NCBI RefSeq assembly: GCF_026230195.1
Contig: NZ_CP036501.1
Span: forward strand, 248,001-312,000
Source: Candidatus Paraluminiphilus aquimaris
GTDB lineage: Bacteria > Pseudomonadota > Gammaproteobacteria > Pseudomonadales > Halieaceae
Reading direction: 5' to 3'
DNA: 64,000 nt
Position 1 is the first letter of the stretch. Each line of letters begins with the position of its first letter. The position numbers and the translations under genes were made by a program. Shown here piece by piece: positions 7,970 through 16,359 of the stretch. A model generated the notes under the pieces. The model was not told where the DNA came from and did no database searches. It worked only from the letters and a program-made list of their open reading frames with translations.

Positions 7970-8302
7970 ATGAACGTTAATCAAATCATCACCATTGTTG
8001 GTATTATCGTGGCCATTGTCGCCGTGTTTGTCGAACAAGTAGCGGCCATGTCGGGTCTTGTGCTTGTGGTATTAGGTCTCATCAGCGGGTTCATGAGCCC
8101 GGCCGCTGACATGGTAGGACGAATGGCCTACACAGTTGCCGCCGTTGCAATGCCAACCGCTGCCAATTCACTCGATGCTATTCCCGCGGTCGGTGCACCG
8201 TTGAATGCCATTATCGACAACATCGCCGTAATGCTCGCTGGTATGGTCGTTGCGAACTTCCTACTCGCTGTGAAGGACTCCGCAGCAGGCTCTAACGACT
8301 AA
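7970..8302 (+). CDS. Small hydrophobic membrane protein, unknown
   Basis: 110 residues. The first hydrophobic stretch covers residues 5-42 (IITIVGIIVAIVAVFVEQVAAMSGLVLVVLGLISGF). A less hydrophobic alanine-rich middle follows (MAYTVAAVAMPTAANSLDAIPAVGAPLNAII), then a third segment (NIAVMLAGMVVANFLLAV). It probably has two or three membrane spans and a short charged tail (KDSAAGSND). It is monocistronic: large intergenic regions lie on both sides and a strong hairpin terminator follows directly. A monocistronic unit with a strong terminator suggests high expression. The family is not recognised. Confidence 0.7.
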   Translation: MNVNQIITIVGIIVAIVAVFVEQVAAMSGLVLVVLGLISGFMSPAADMVGRMAYTVAAVAMPTAANSLDAIPAVGAPLNAIIDNIAVMLAGMVVANFLLAVKDSAAGSND

Positions 8303-8310
8303 ATAAACAG

Positions 8311-8341
8311 ACTACCTGACGTGGTTACCACGTCAGGTAGT
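8311..8341 (+). terminator. Hairpin terminator
   Basis: A 13-bp perfect stem (CTACCTGACGTGG / CCACGTCAGGTAG, loop tta) begins 9 bp after the stop at 8302. The T-run is short (tt), so termination may be imperfect or the hairpin may stabilise the 3' end. Confidence 0.7.
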
Positions 8342-8615
8342 TCCCCAAGAGCTCGGATTCAGCGCTTCAAGAGGGCAACCCGTTACAGTACGTAAAGCGA
8401 TGTTTGCCACAAATTAGTCACTGCGCGAGCACCCGATAGCGCATCGGCTCGCCGAAGTCCCAACGTGTCATCTAATCTACGCACCTCGCGCTTTTGAACT
8501 CAGCTGAGTGCCCGCTTTCACCCTTGAATAGCAAAGGGGTTGTGTCCACAGAATTGACACTGAGCTCGCTTAGCTGAGATTGTATTGACCAATAAAACGC
8601 GAGAGATCATTCCCC
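8342..8615. other. Intergenic region
   Basis: No gene was recognised. It presumably holds the promoter of the GST gene at 8616; no clear operator was seen. Confidence 0.4.
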
Positions 8616-9497
8616 ATGAGCGATACGTATGAGCCCCCTAAGGTCTGGGAGTGGAAGAAAGACAGTAATCAAGCCTTTGCTAACATCAACCGCCCTACGG
8701 CCGGCGCTCAGCAAGAAAAAGAATTGCCGATCGGTAAGCACCCACTTCAGCTGCATTCCCTTGGAACCCCCAATGGCGTGAAGGTTACAATCATGCTCGA
8801 AGAACTCCTAGCAAAGGGACACAACGGTGCTGAATACGATGCGTGGCTGGTTAATATTGGCGATGGTTCCCAGTTCGGTAGCGGCTTCGTTGCGGCCAAT
8901 CCCAACTCAAAGATTCCAGCGCTTGTTGATCACAGCGAGGAGCCACCCCTTAGGGTTTTCGAGTCTGGGTCAATTCTGCTCTACCTCGCCGATAAGTTTC
9001 GCGAGTTCATTCCCCAGGATCACGCGGGAAGAACTGAGTGTTTGAACTGGCTATTCTGGCAAATGGGCGCAACACCGATGTTAGGCGGTGGGTTTGGTCA
9101 CTTCTACGCCTACGCTCCGATAAAAATCGAATACGCGATTGACCGGTACGCCATGGAAGTGAAGCGTCAGCTCGATCTGCTGGATAAGCGGTTAGCAGAC
9201 AACCGATACATCTGCGGTGATGAGTACACCATTGCCGATATGGCCATCTACCCTTGGTATGGGTCAGTGATTGAAGGAAAAGCGTATAACGCCGCTGAGT
9301 TCCTGGAAGCACACACCTACACCAATCTAAAGCGGTATACGGATGAGATATCTCAGCGGCCTGCCGTAAAACGGGGTCGTATGGTTAACCGACCGTACGG
9401 TGCTAAATCCTCGCAGCTACTCGAGAGGCATGACGCCAGTGATTTCGAGCTGCGCACCCAGGACATACTTAATCCAGATCCGCCCGCAGAGGGCTAG
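8616..9497 (+). CDS. yghU: YghU-like glutathione transferase / disulfide reductase
   Basis: 293 residues, near-colinear with E. coli YghU. It shares FANINRPTAGAQQEKELPIGKHPLQLHSLGTPNGVKVTIMLEELL, the IGDGSQFGSGFVAANPNSKIPAL segment and VFESGSILLYLADKF (the ES glutathione-contact motif). It also shares GGGFGHFYAYAPIKIEYAIDR, DEYTIADMAIYPWYG and a C-terminal RPAVKRGRMVNR. YghU/Nu-class GSTs bind two glutathione molecules or GSSG and reduce disulfides in the cytoplasm. The extended N-terminal arm and the C-terminal tail typical of the class are both present. The gene appears to be monocistronic and is convergent with the monooxygenase gene at 9562-11034. Confidence 0.93.
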   Translation: MSDTYEPPKVWEWKKDSNQAFANINRPTAGAQQEKELPIGKHPLQLHSLGTPNGVKVTIMLEELLAKGHNGAEYDAWLVNIGDGSQFGSGFVAANPNSKIPALVDHSEEPPLRVFESGSILLYLADKFREFIPQDHAGRTECLNWLFWQMGATPMLGGGFGHFYAYAPIKIEYAIDRYAMEVKRQLDLLDKRLADNRYICGDEYTIADMAIYPWYGSVIEGKAYNAAEFLEAHTYTNLKRYTDEISQRPAVKRGRMVNRPYGAKSSQLLERHDASDFELRTQDILNPDPPAEG

Positions 9498-9561
9498 CCA
9501 GCGGCGGACATCCGTATCGTTCAGATCAACGGTATGCAGCCAACCGTCAGGTACGAGCGGG

Positions 9562-11034
9562 CTAACAAAACTGATATTCGTTAGGGTTAATGCGTCGAGT
9601 GCGGCGCTTATACTCCAGCCACGGGCCCGGCCAATTGTTAGTGTTAACTCCGTCCTTGGTCACGTACCAGCTCTCGCATCCACCCTGCGTCCACACACTT
9701 TTTGCACTGCGCTCTTCCATCTCGTCTCGCCATTGGTCGAGTACTTCAGATTTCAAATCAAGGTATCGGTGGCCACCCGCCTGCAGTCGATTGATCGCGT
9801 CAAGGATATAGTTGTACTGACATTCGTTAGAGTACGGGACGGAACCAGCCCCATGATTGGTATTAGGGCCGTACATGATGAACATGTTTGGAAACCCCGA
9901 AACTGTTGTTCCGAGATAAGCCTCCGGCCTATCGCCCCAGGTTTCTCCAAGCTCACGGCCCTCCAGACCAAAAATCTTCATCGGCGCCACAAAATCGAGG
10001 GGCTTAAATCCGGTGCCCCAAATAATCACATCTGCGGGTCGCTCTCGGCCTTCTCGGTCAACCAAACCATTGGCTGTCACACGGGGCGCATCACCATGAA
10101 TAAGCTCAACGTTTGCGCGTTTCAGCGTGGGATACCAGTCGTTGGTGAACAAGGCTCGCTTGCAGCCGATATCATAATCAGGCGTCGCCTTGGCATGTAG
10201 CTCCGGATGATCACCCAGCTCCTTTTTTCGGTAAGCATTCGCTGCTTTCATCATGGGTTTCAAGACCCAATGACGGCCGGTGAAGCCATAGGTCAAAAGC
10301 TCGAAAACCGAAAGAAAAAACAGTCGGCTCAAACTAATACGAGCTGGAAAACGTCGAAAAAATCGCTTTTCCCACTCAGGATACTCTCGGTCTAATTTAT
10401 GCAAAATCCAGGGCGCTGATCGCTGATAAATATCCACCTGAGCAGCTTGTTTAGCAATCTCTGGAGTAAATTGAATCGCACTGGCACCCGTACCGACTAC
10501 AGCCACACGTTTGCCACTTAAATTCAAAGAATGATCCCAATTTGCCGAGTGAAAACTGGGACCTTGAAATTCAGCGATACCCTCAAGATCTGGAATCGAA
10601 GGATTTGAGAGTTGACCGCAAGCAGAGATGAGAAAATCGAAATTTCGCACCTGTCCGTCGCTACTCGCGACCCGCCATGATCCTGTCTGAGCATCAAAAT
10701 GAGCGCTCTCAACCCCCGTGTTAAGCCGGAGATATTGGCGAACGTTGAAGTCGTCAACAATATTATTCAAGTATTGCGCTATATCAGCCTGAGGCGCATA
10801 TCGGCGCGACCATTGTGTTCCGGGCGCGAACGAAAAGGAGTAGACATGAGAGGGGACATCGCAAGCAGCACCAGGATAGTGGTTGGAATGCCATACCCCG
10901 CCAACACCGTCACCGCGCTCGAATAAGGTAATGTCCGTGATTCCCGCCTTTACGAGCCGAATGGCCGCTCCGACTCCACCGAATCCTGCACCGACAATCG
11001 CGGCTGAAAACGCTCTTTTGGGTTGACCGGCCAT
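9562..11034 (-). CDS. FAD-dependent Baeyer-Villiger-type monooxygenase
   Basis: 490 residues, cytosolic. The FAD site is VGAGFGGVGAAI (residues 14-25), followed by GGVWHSNHYPGAACDVPSHVYSFSF, a block typical of Baeyer-Villiger monooxygenases. The fingerprint FxGxxxHxxxW(P/D) is present as F156-QG-PSF-H162-SAN-W166-D. The NADPH site is VVGTGASAIQ (about 179-188). It would insert oxygen next to a ketone, or act as a related flavin monooxygenase; the substrate cannot be read from sequence. It is convergent with the yghU-like gene and about 145 bp upstream of the exported reductase gene on the same strand. Confidence 0.88.
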   Translation of the reverse strand: MAGQPKRAFSAAIVGAGFGGVGAAIRLVKAGITDITLFERGDGVGGVWHSNHYPGAACDVPSHVYSFSFAPGTQWSRRYAPQADIAQYLNNIVDDFNVRQYLRLNTGVESAHFDAQTGSWRVASSDGQVRNFDFLISACGQLSNPSIPDLEGIAEFQGPSFHSANWDHSLNLSGKRVAVVGTGASAIQFTPEIAKQAAQVDIYQRSAPWILHKLDREYPEWEKRFFRRFPARISLSRLFFLSVFELLTYGFTGRHWVLKPMMKAANAYRKKELGDHPELHAKATPDYDIGCKRALFTNDWYPTLKRANVELIHGDAPRVTANGLVDREGRERPADVIIWGTGFKPLDFVAPMKIFGLEGRELGETWGDRPEAYLGTTVSGFPNMFIMYGPNTNHGAGSVPYSNECQYNYILDAINRLQAGGHRYLDLKSEVLDQWRDEMEERSAKSVWTQGGCESWYVTKDGVNTNNWPGPWLEYKRRTRRINPNEYQFC

Positions 11035-11180
11035 CTAGTTCCACCTTTCTTAAAAGTTCTAGCTCTGTCGCTTTAAGGACCGTCGCTGCCGGGCAGGCGA
11101 ATGACAACACGCACTGGCGTCAGCGTTATCCTTTTAACGCAGAGGTTACTGTCTCGTCAAAGACCCAACCACGGGGTGGA

Positions 11181-12281
11181 TTAAAGGGGGCTCGGAACGA
11201 TCAGTACCTTGCCATTCCTGCCGCCTTGCTTCGACCGCGTCACGGCTTGCTTAATCTCATCGATCGTATAGCGCGAATCGATGTCAGCTTTTAACGTGCC
11301 GTTTACAATGAGCGGAATCACCTGCCCAAAAGCCGCTTGCTTCTCTTGCATGCTGGCCGTCTGATACCACTTATACAACCAGAATCCGCGCAGGCGCGTG
11401 TCATTGCCAATGAGCATGCCTGTATTCAGAGTGGCGGGGCGTCCGGAAAGCACCCCAAAGGTGACCAGCGTGCCTCCGTAACCGAGGCTGTCATAAAGTC
11501 GAGCGAACGTGTCGCCACCCACAGGATCGAGCGCTAAAACAATCGGCTCATTATTAGTGGCTTTAGCGATATCGGCCGCTAAATTTGGCCCATCGATGAG
11601 GACAACATCCGCGCCTTTGGCCATTAACTCTTCCGCCAAACCCTCACGCCGAACAATATTGACGGTTTTGATACCGCGCTGTTTGGCCAGCTGAATGACG
11701 TAACCCCCGACGGCGGAGTTTGCGGCACTCTGTGCAATCCATTGACCCTCTGCCACATCCGTATACGTGGTCAGCATAAGCAGCGCAGTCAGCGGATTAA
11801 CCGCGGCCATGGCCAGCTGCTCAATGACATCCGCACCAACGGGGCCAAGATCAGGAAGCGGCAGAAAGCCTGCTGCCGGAGCGACCAGTTCTTCCGCCCA
11901 CGTATTACCACTCGCAAGAAGAACCAGTTGTCCCACCTTTAACGCCTGAACGCCCTCGGAGATCTCCGTAACGCGACCAATACCCTCACTGCCGGGACGT
12001 GCAGGTAATACAGGATCAACCCCATAATTACCCGCGATCTGCAGAAGATCGGAAGGGTTAATGGGTGATGCAAGTACTTTGACTCGGACTTCACCTGGAC
12101 TTAAGGCAAGCGGTGCCTCTGTCTTTACTTCAAGCACCGCCGCGGGGTCACCCATCTGGCTGTAGCCAATGTGCTTTACTTGAGTACCCTCATGCATCAA
12201 ACCCTCGTGATGGCCTGCCGAAGCGAGACCGCTTAAGCCAAGAAGAAACGCCAACAAGGCAGTCTTTGCAATATTGTTCAT
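11181..12281 (-). CDS. MDR-family (enoyl reductase-like) protein with a signal peptide
   Basis: The body is a zinc-free medium-chain reductase of the trans-2-enoyl thioester reductase/quinone reductase type. It has SPINPSDLLQIAGNYGVDPVLPARPGSEGIGRV near the N-terminus, NPLTALLMLTTY, SAANSAVGGYVIQLAKQRG at the nucleotide-binding turn, and ALDPVGGDTFARL. Unusually, ATG 12281 is followed by a textbook signal peptide (MNNIAKTALLAFLLGLSGLASA), so the enzyme is predicted to be exported, where NAD(P)H is not normally available. An upstream ATG at 12293 adds four residues. It lies 73 bp downstream of the carrier gene on the same strand. The substrate and electron source are unknown. Confidence 0.82.
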   Translation of the reverse strand: MNNIAKTALLAFLLGLSGLASAGHHEGLMHEGTQVKHIGYSQMGDPAAVLEVKTEAPLALSPGEVRVKVLASPINPSDLLQIAGNYGVDPVLPARPGSEGIGRVTEISEGVQALKVGQLVLLASGNTWAEELVAPAAGFLPLPDLGPVGADVIEQLAMAAVNPLTALLMLTTYTDVAEGQWIAQSAANSAVGGYVIQLAKQRGIKTVNIVRREGLAEELMAKGADVVLIDGPNLAADIAKATNNEPIVLALDPVGGDTFARLYDSLGYGGTLVTFGVLSGRPATLNTGMLIGNDTRLRGFWLYKWYQTASMQEKQAAFGQVIPLIVNGTLKADIDSRYTIDEIKQAVTRSKQGGRNGKVLIVPSPL

Positions 12282-12366
12282 AATGAATTCCATTAGTCGT
12301 TGTTCGTCCGTTTTTGTCTAAAGTGAGTCGGCTCGTCGATAAGACGACCGATACAAAATAAAAAAT

Positions 12367-13704
12367 CTATGGTTCATTTATCGAGCGCCCTGGAGAATCT
12401 GACGTCGCATCGACGGTAGACTCTGCATCGTCGCGCTCAAACCAACGTCCAAGATAGATACCCACGAGTGACCAGAGCGCGGCAATGCCCGCACCGACCG
12501 CAGCAACAGCGGCCAATCCGAGCCCCAAACCTTGCGTCAAGCCTGTAAACAGCCACGCCATGAGCATGTCCCCGCCGCGATAAGCGACAATATCGATCAC
12601 AGGCTTTGCCTTAAATCGTGTTTCACGATCAACGCGGGTAAACAGCATTTCACGAGCAGGTCGCGTTACGGCGTAGTTACCGGCACGACGCACGATTTGA
12701 AGAGCAATCACGACGCCGAGCAAAGGCGAAATAGCCAATGCCAGTAATCCAACACAAATCACTATTGGGACCAACGCAATGGTCGCCGGCATCCCCAATT
12801 TACTCACCAGTCGACCGGTCACAAACAACCCGGTCGAAATCGACAAAATATTTACGGCTAAATCCATCTGAGCCCAGACCGCCGTGCGCTCGGATCGCGT
12901 TAAATCGCTCAGAAGGTTTTTGAGCTCAAAGTAAACAAAGGAGCTAATACCCGTATACAGAAAAATAAACAGCCCAATCGAAAGCAAATACGGATTAGAA
13001 AAGAACAACCTAAATCCTGCAAAAGGGTTTCCACCAAGGGCAGGGCTCGGCATTGCGGTGCCACCCACCTGAGGGCCATGACCTTCCAATTTCAAGGACT
13101 GCAGATAAAAGATGAGCGGAATGGTCATCAATAACATGACGCTGGCAATCAACATTAGTTTGTCGGTGCCTAACGATGCAGAGAAAAAGGCAGGAATAGA
13201 GGGGCCCAAGAGACCTCCAACGCTTGCGCCCGCCGCGATAACGCCAAAAAGTCGACCGGCCTGCTCCTTCGAGAAAAGCTCGGACATAAAGCTCCAAAAC
13301 ACCGAGATATGAAAGAGGCTAAACACGCTGACCCAGACATAAAACGCTTTGTCGATGAAGGTCCGTTCGACTTGATAAGAGCCCAAAACATAAAACATGA
13401 CGAATGACGCAGCGAAAAAGCCATAGGTGATTGGCACGAGCAAGCGGAACCTAAAGCGAGAAACTGCAAGGCCATAGAGGGCGACAACTCCAGTACTAAT
13501 AAAGAAGTTCAGTGTCCACAACCAGCTGACCTCGGCGTCGGTCCAATCGCTCGCCATGCCATCGCGCACCGGCCTGAGAATGTAGTAGGCCGACATCAGC
13601 ACGACCACAAACAAAAACGAACTGACTACGGCGGCCAGCTCTCGCTCTTTAATCATCGAGGCGGTTCTGAAAAACCGCGCGATGACATTGTTATGTTCAG
13701 TCAT
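12367..13704 (-). CDS. MFS/NTP-NDP exchange-like carrier
   Basis: 445 residues with about twelve hydrophobic segments. It opens with ELAAVVSSFLFVVVLMSAYYILRPVRDGMASDW, a block characteristic of bacterial proteins related to ATP/ADP translocases (TLC family) within the MFS clan. Other features are the loop SELFSKEQAGRLFGVIAAGASVGGLLGP and the C-terminal RPAREMLFTRVDRETRFKAKPVIDIVAYRGGDM. In free-living gammaproteobacteria the substrate of these carriers is unproven, so nucleotide transport is not claimed. A good Shine-Dalgarno (aggaa) precedes the ATG. It is the first gene of a possible operon with the exported reductase. Confidence 0.82.
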   Translation of the reverse strand: MTEHNNVIARFFRTASMIKERELAAVVSSFLFVVVLMSAYYILRPVRDGMASDWTDAEVSWLWTLNFFISTGVVALYGLAVSRFRFRLLVPITYGFFAASFVMFYVLGSYQVERTFIDKAFYVWVSVFSLFHISVFWSFMSELFSKEQAGRLFGVIAAGASVGGLLGPSIPAFFSASLGTDKLMLIASVMLLMTIPLIFYLQSLKLEGHGPQVGGTAMPSPALGGNPFAGFRLFFSNPYLLSIGLFIFLYTGISSFVYFELKNLLSDLTRSERTAVWAQMDLAVNILSISTGLFVTGRLVSKLGMPATIALVPIVICVGLLALAISPLLGVVIALQIVRRAGNYAVTRPAREMLFTRVDRETRFKAKPVIDIVAYRGGDMLMAWLFTGLTQGLGLGLAAVAAVGAGIAALWSLVGIYLGRWFERDDAESTVDATSDSPGRSINEP

Positions 13705-13988
13705 TGCGATTTCCTACGATGACCCGCATGTAGACGTCTAAGGTCATCTCGGCTCTTTTGCTTGCGGGGCTCTGTCGATAGCCTGTTACGCATTATTGTC
13801 AGGCGCTCGGACCAAAATAAAGCACATAATGGGCGAAGGTTTATTGCCATAAAGACAACAGTTCAGCGTCGGTTTTGTCGGACTTACTAGAAATAAATCG
13901 TTATTGAACGACCAAGACGTGGCATTAAATTCTGTCGCCTGCTACCCCTAGTAGTCATACAACTCAACGAGTGTAGACCGGAGGCGCT

Positions 13989-15101
13989 ATGGATTGGAGT
14001 CAGGATTTAGGCGGCATCAAACTTGGTATGCGGCGAGAATCTGAGGCGCCCGAAGATATCGTCTTAGAGTTCGACATCCAAGATAGAGCTCTTTTGAAAG
14101 ATAAGCCCGTGCTGAAGATTGACGTGGTCACTCAGCGGCTGGAAGAGAAATGGCAGGGTTTAATTTTTAAAGGCGGCAACAAAGCTACCAAAACAATTTT
14201 CAAAGGTACGCTGCCAATCGACACTCCCAGGCAAACCTTCGAAATTAAGAACCAACCCTTCTATGACTTTAAAGGAAAAGAGATTGAATCGTTTTGCATT
14301 GCAAAACTCTCTCACGCTGGTGCAACAGGTGAGCAACGTGTCCCTAATGCACTTCCCTACCCGGTCTCAAACCTCAACGACGCGACCGGTATCGTCGATC
14401 CGAAAGACACGTTTGATTCGTCCGCAAACTTCGCACGGCTAACCAAACAAACAAGAATCAACACGTATTTGCTGCAATTGCTGTTAGCGGGCCTGGCTGC
14501 TTGGACGCTTCATTGGGGAATATCGGGGGAGATTTGGGAATGGGGAGGTGGGAAGAGTAAAGGCGATCCCGTTATGCTTTGGATTTTTGCCCTGGTCCTC
14601 ATGGTCGGCGGCATCTACAAAGTAAGACAGAAAGCACTTTCGAAATACATATCCATCGACAAGTCGAAAACCTCCCGACTTAAATTGGAGCCTGGCAAGA
14701 CTTACTCACTTGCAGAGGTCATGGATGGGGAAGTAGAAATTGACATTGAAGACGCTCTCTTCCGTATCGTTTGCTGCAACAGGGAGCGATATCAGTACTT
14801 GATGACCCAAAGTAGAAGCCGAGATTGGATATCTATGCACCGTGACTTCAACGGACACGTCATTTACGAACGAAAGGTGTCTCGGATCGCAGCGGGAAGT
14901 AGGCTGGCGGATTACCTCCCAAAACAACACGACATCTCGTTTGATGTCATGTTCAGAAATTTATATCCGCAGGCCTTAGTATCAAAAAACTATGGCGTTT
15001 CCATCTACTGGGAGATTCAAGTCATACACGACGAGCTCGTTGACCTAGAAATACCGATTGCAGGGATCGACAGAGATTGGCCTTTTGAGCATTTCGCCTG
15101 A
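13989..15101 (+). CDS. Unknown membrane protein with two beta-rich domains
   Basis: 370 residues. An N-terminal soluble beta-rich domain (about 20-125; EDIVLEFDIQDRALLKDKPVLKIDVVTQR) is followed by two membrane helices (about 158-175 and 194-210, separated by a Gly/Trp-rich loop). A C-terminal beta-rich domain (about 225-365) ends with YWEIQVIHDELVDLEIPI. The strand pattern and the closing VI-x-DELVDLEIPI resemble arrestin-like sandwiches, possibly one on each side of the two helices; this is inference. There is no signal peptide. A strong Shine-Dalgarno (ggaggcgct) precedes the ATG. It is monocistronic. No function can be assigned. Confidence 0.7.
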   Translation: MDWSQDLGGIKLGMRRESEAPEDIVLEFDIQDRALLKDKPVLKIDVVTQRLEEKWQGLIFKGGNKATKTIFKGTLPIDTPRQTFEIKNQPFYDFKGKEIESFCIAKLSHAGATGEQRVPNALPYPVSNLNDATGIVDPKDTFDSSANFARLTKQTRINTYLLQLLLAGLAAWTLHWGISGEIWEWGGGKSKGDPVMLWIFALVLMVGGIYKVRQKALSKYISIDKSKTSRLKLEPGKTYSLAEVMDGEVEIDIEDALFRIVCCNRERYQYLMTQSRSRDWISMHRDFNGHVIYERKVSRIAAGSRLADYLPKQHDISFDVMFRNLYPQALVSKNYGVSIYWEIQVIHDELVDLEIPIAGIDRDWPFEHFA

Positions 15102-15420
15102 ATCGATATAAATCGAACCCCACACATTGCATGAGCCACTTTCTACCCGTAACAGCGAGATTTCAGTGGGTTGAGCGGGATTAGCAGCACGAGTCTATCG
15201 TCTTAATATCGAGCCCCCCAATACGGCTTTGGATATTGAAGACGTGGGCATAGGTTCGTTTTTATAGGGTGCGCGATAGGTACCGATGACCTAACTTGCC
15301 CAAGCCATACCCTAAGTAACACCGACACACTCATGATAGTCTGATTCAGTGCAGTACATCGTTTAAACAATTTACGTAACAAACTTGAATAGCCAATTTG
15401 AATAAAAAGAGCCTCATCCA
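15102..15420. other. Intergenic region, 319 bp
   Basis: No ORF or RNA is supported. It must contain the promoter for the enoyl-CoA hydratase/acyl-CoA synthetase pair; no distinct operator was recognised. Confidence 0.4.
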
Positions 15421-16254
15421 ATGAGTGACATTCCAATGATTACAGTCTCGCAAACAGGCCGAGTGCTAAACATCACATTAAACCGGCCCGACGATCTCAA
15501 TCCGCTTTGCTGGCAGGTACTCAATGAACTCAAAACGGTGTTAGACGGCGTCCTTAAGGACGATACCGTTGGCGTGGTTGTCATAGGGGCTGCGGGCAAA
15601 GCATTTTCAACAGGCTATGACTTGCGTGAGGAGCACTGGATTACCTCTCAATACCCCGCCAACTTTGAAGATCATGTTGACATTCGACAGGACAGAGACG
15701 ATGTCCACACCATTGTCGATTACTGGATGAAGCTGTGGCGTTACCCCAAACCCATCATTGCGAAAGTACAGGGTGACTGCTTATCGGGTGCCGGGGAGCT
15801 GCTGGGAGTTTGCGATCTCGCCATTGTGAGCGAGCGCGCGAGATTTGGTCATCCCGCTGGACGAGATCTCGGAATACCGCCGTCCATCATGTTCTGGCCA
15901 ATGCTCATTGGCTTACGAAAGACGAAAGAATTGCTTTATACGTCGCGACTTATCAGTGCCACAGAGGCACAACAAATTGGCCTGGTAAATGAAGTGGTTC
16001 CGCATGAGCAGTTGGATGATCGCGTCGCAATGACAGCGGCTCATATCGCCAGAGCACCCAGCGACAATTTATCTATCCTAAAGGAAGTCTCAAATACATG
16101 GTTTGAAAACATGGGTATGGAGAGCTCGGTGAGGCGCGGTGCAGATTTAGACGCTATCTACCATCAGTTCGATAGTTTCAAAGACTTCTTTCGCACGCTG
16201 AGGAACGAGGGTGTTAAAGCAGCTTTCAAAAAACGCCGTGATCTCTTCGGTTGA
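15421..16254 (+). CDS. Enoyl-CoA hydratase/isomerase family protein
   Basis: 277 residues with the crotonase fold. The oxyanion-hole region is GKAFSTGYDLREEHW (about 59-73), and GDCLSGAGELLGVCDLAIVSERARFGHP lies at 118-145. The first catalytic Glu of classic hydratases is present (E126). The second (in the FGxPE position) is replaced: the sequence reads FGHPAGRDLG with Ala at 146. It may therefore be an isomerase, hydrolase or other crotonase-family enzyme rather than a hydratase. It is followed after 105 bp by an acyl-CoA synthetase gene on the same strand, which suggests joint processing of a CoA ester. Confidence 0.85.
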   Translation: MSDIPMITVSQTGRVLNITLNRPDDLNPLCWQVLNELKTVLDGVLKDDTVGVVVIGAAGKAFSTGYDLREEHWITSQYPANFEDHVDIRQDRDDVHTIVDYWMKLWRYPKPIIAKVQGDCLSGAGELLGVCDLAIVSERARFGHPAGRDLGIPPSIMFWPMLIGLRKTKELLYTSRLISATEAQQIGLVNEVVPHEQLDDRVAMTAAHIARAPSDNLSILKEVSNTWFENMGMESSVRRGADLDAIYHQFDSFKDFFRTLRNEGVKAAFKKRRDLFG

Positions 16255-16359
16255 TCCGCAACAGTCACGCGAGCCGGTGTCTGAAACCCTCAATCCACCG
16301 TATAGAAAAGAAAAAAAAGAACAACCACACACCTTTGGATAAAAAAATAGGAGTGGCTA

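Noticed and set aside
9400-10200. Long open frame (+) across the 3' end of yghU-like and the monooxygenase gene
   Set aside because: It is antisense to the well-supported flavin monooxygenase and its translation has no family pattern.
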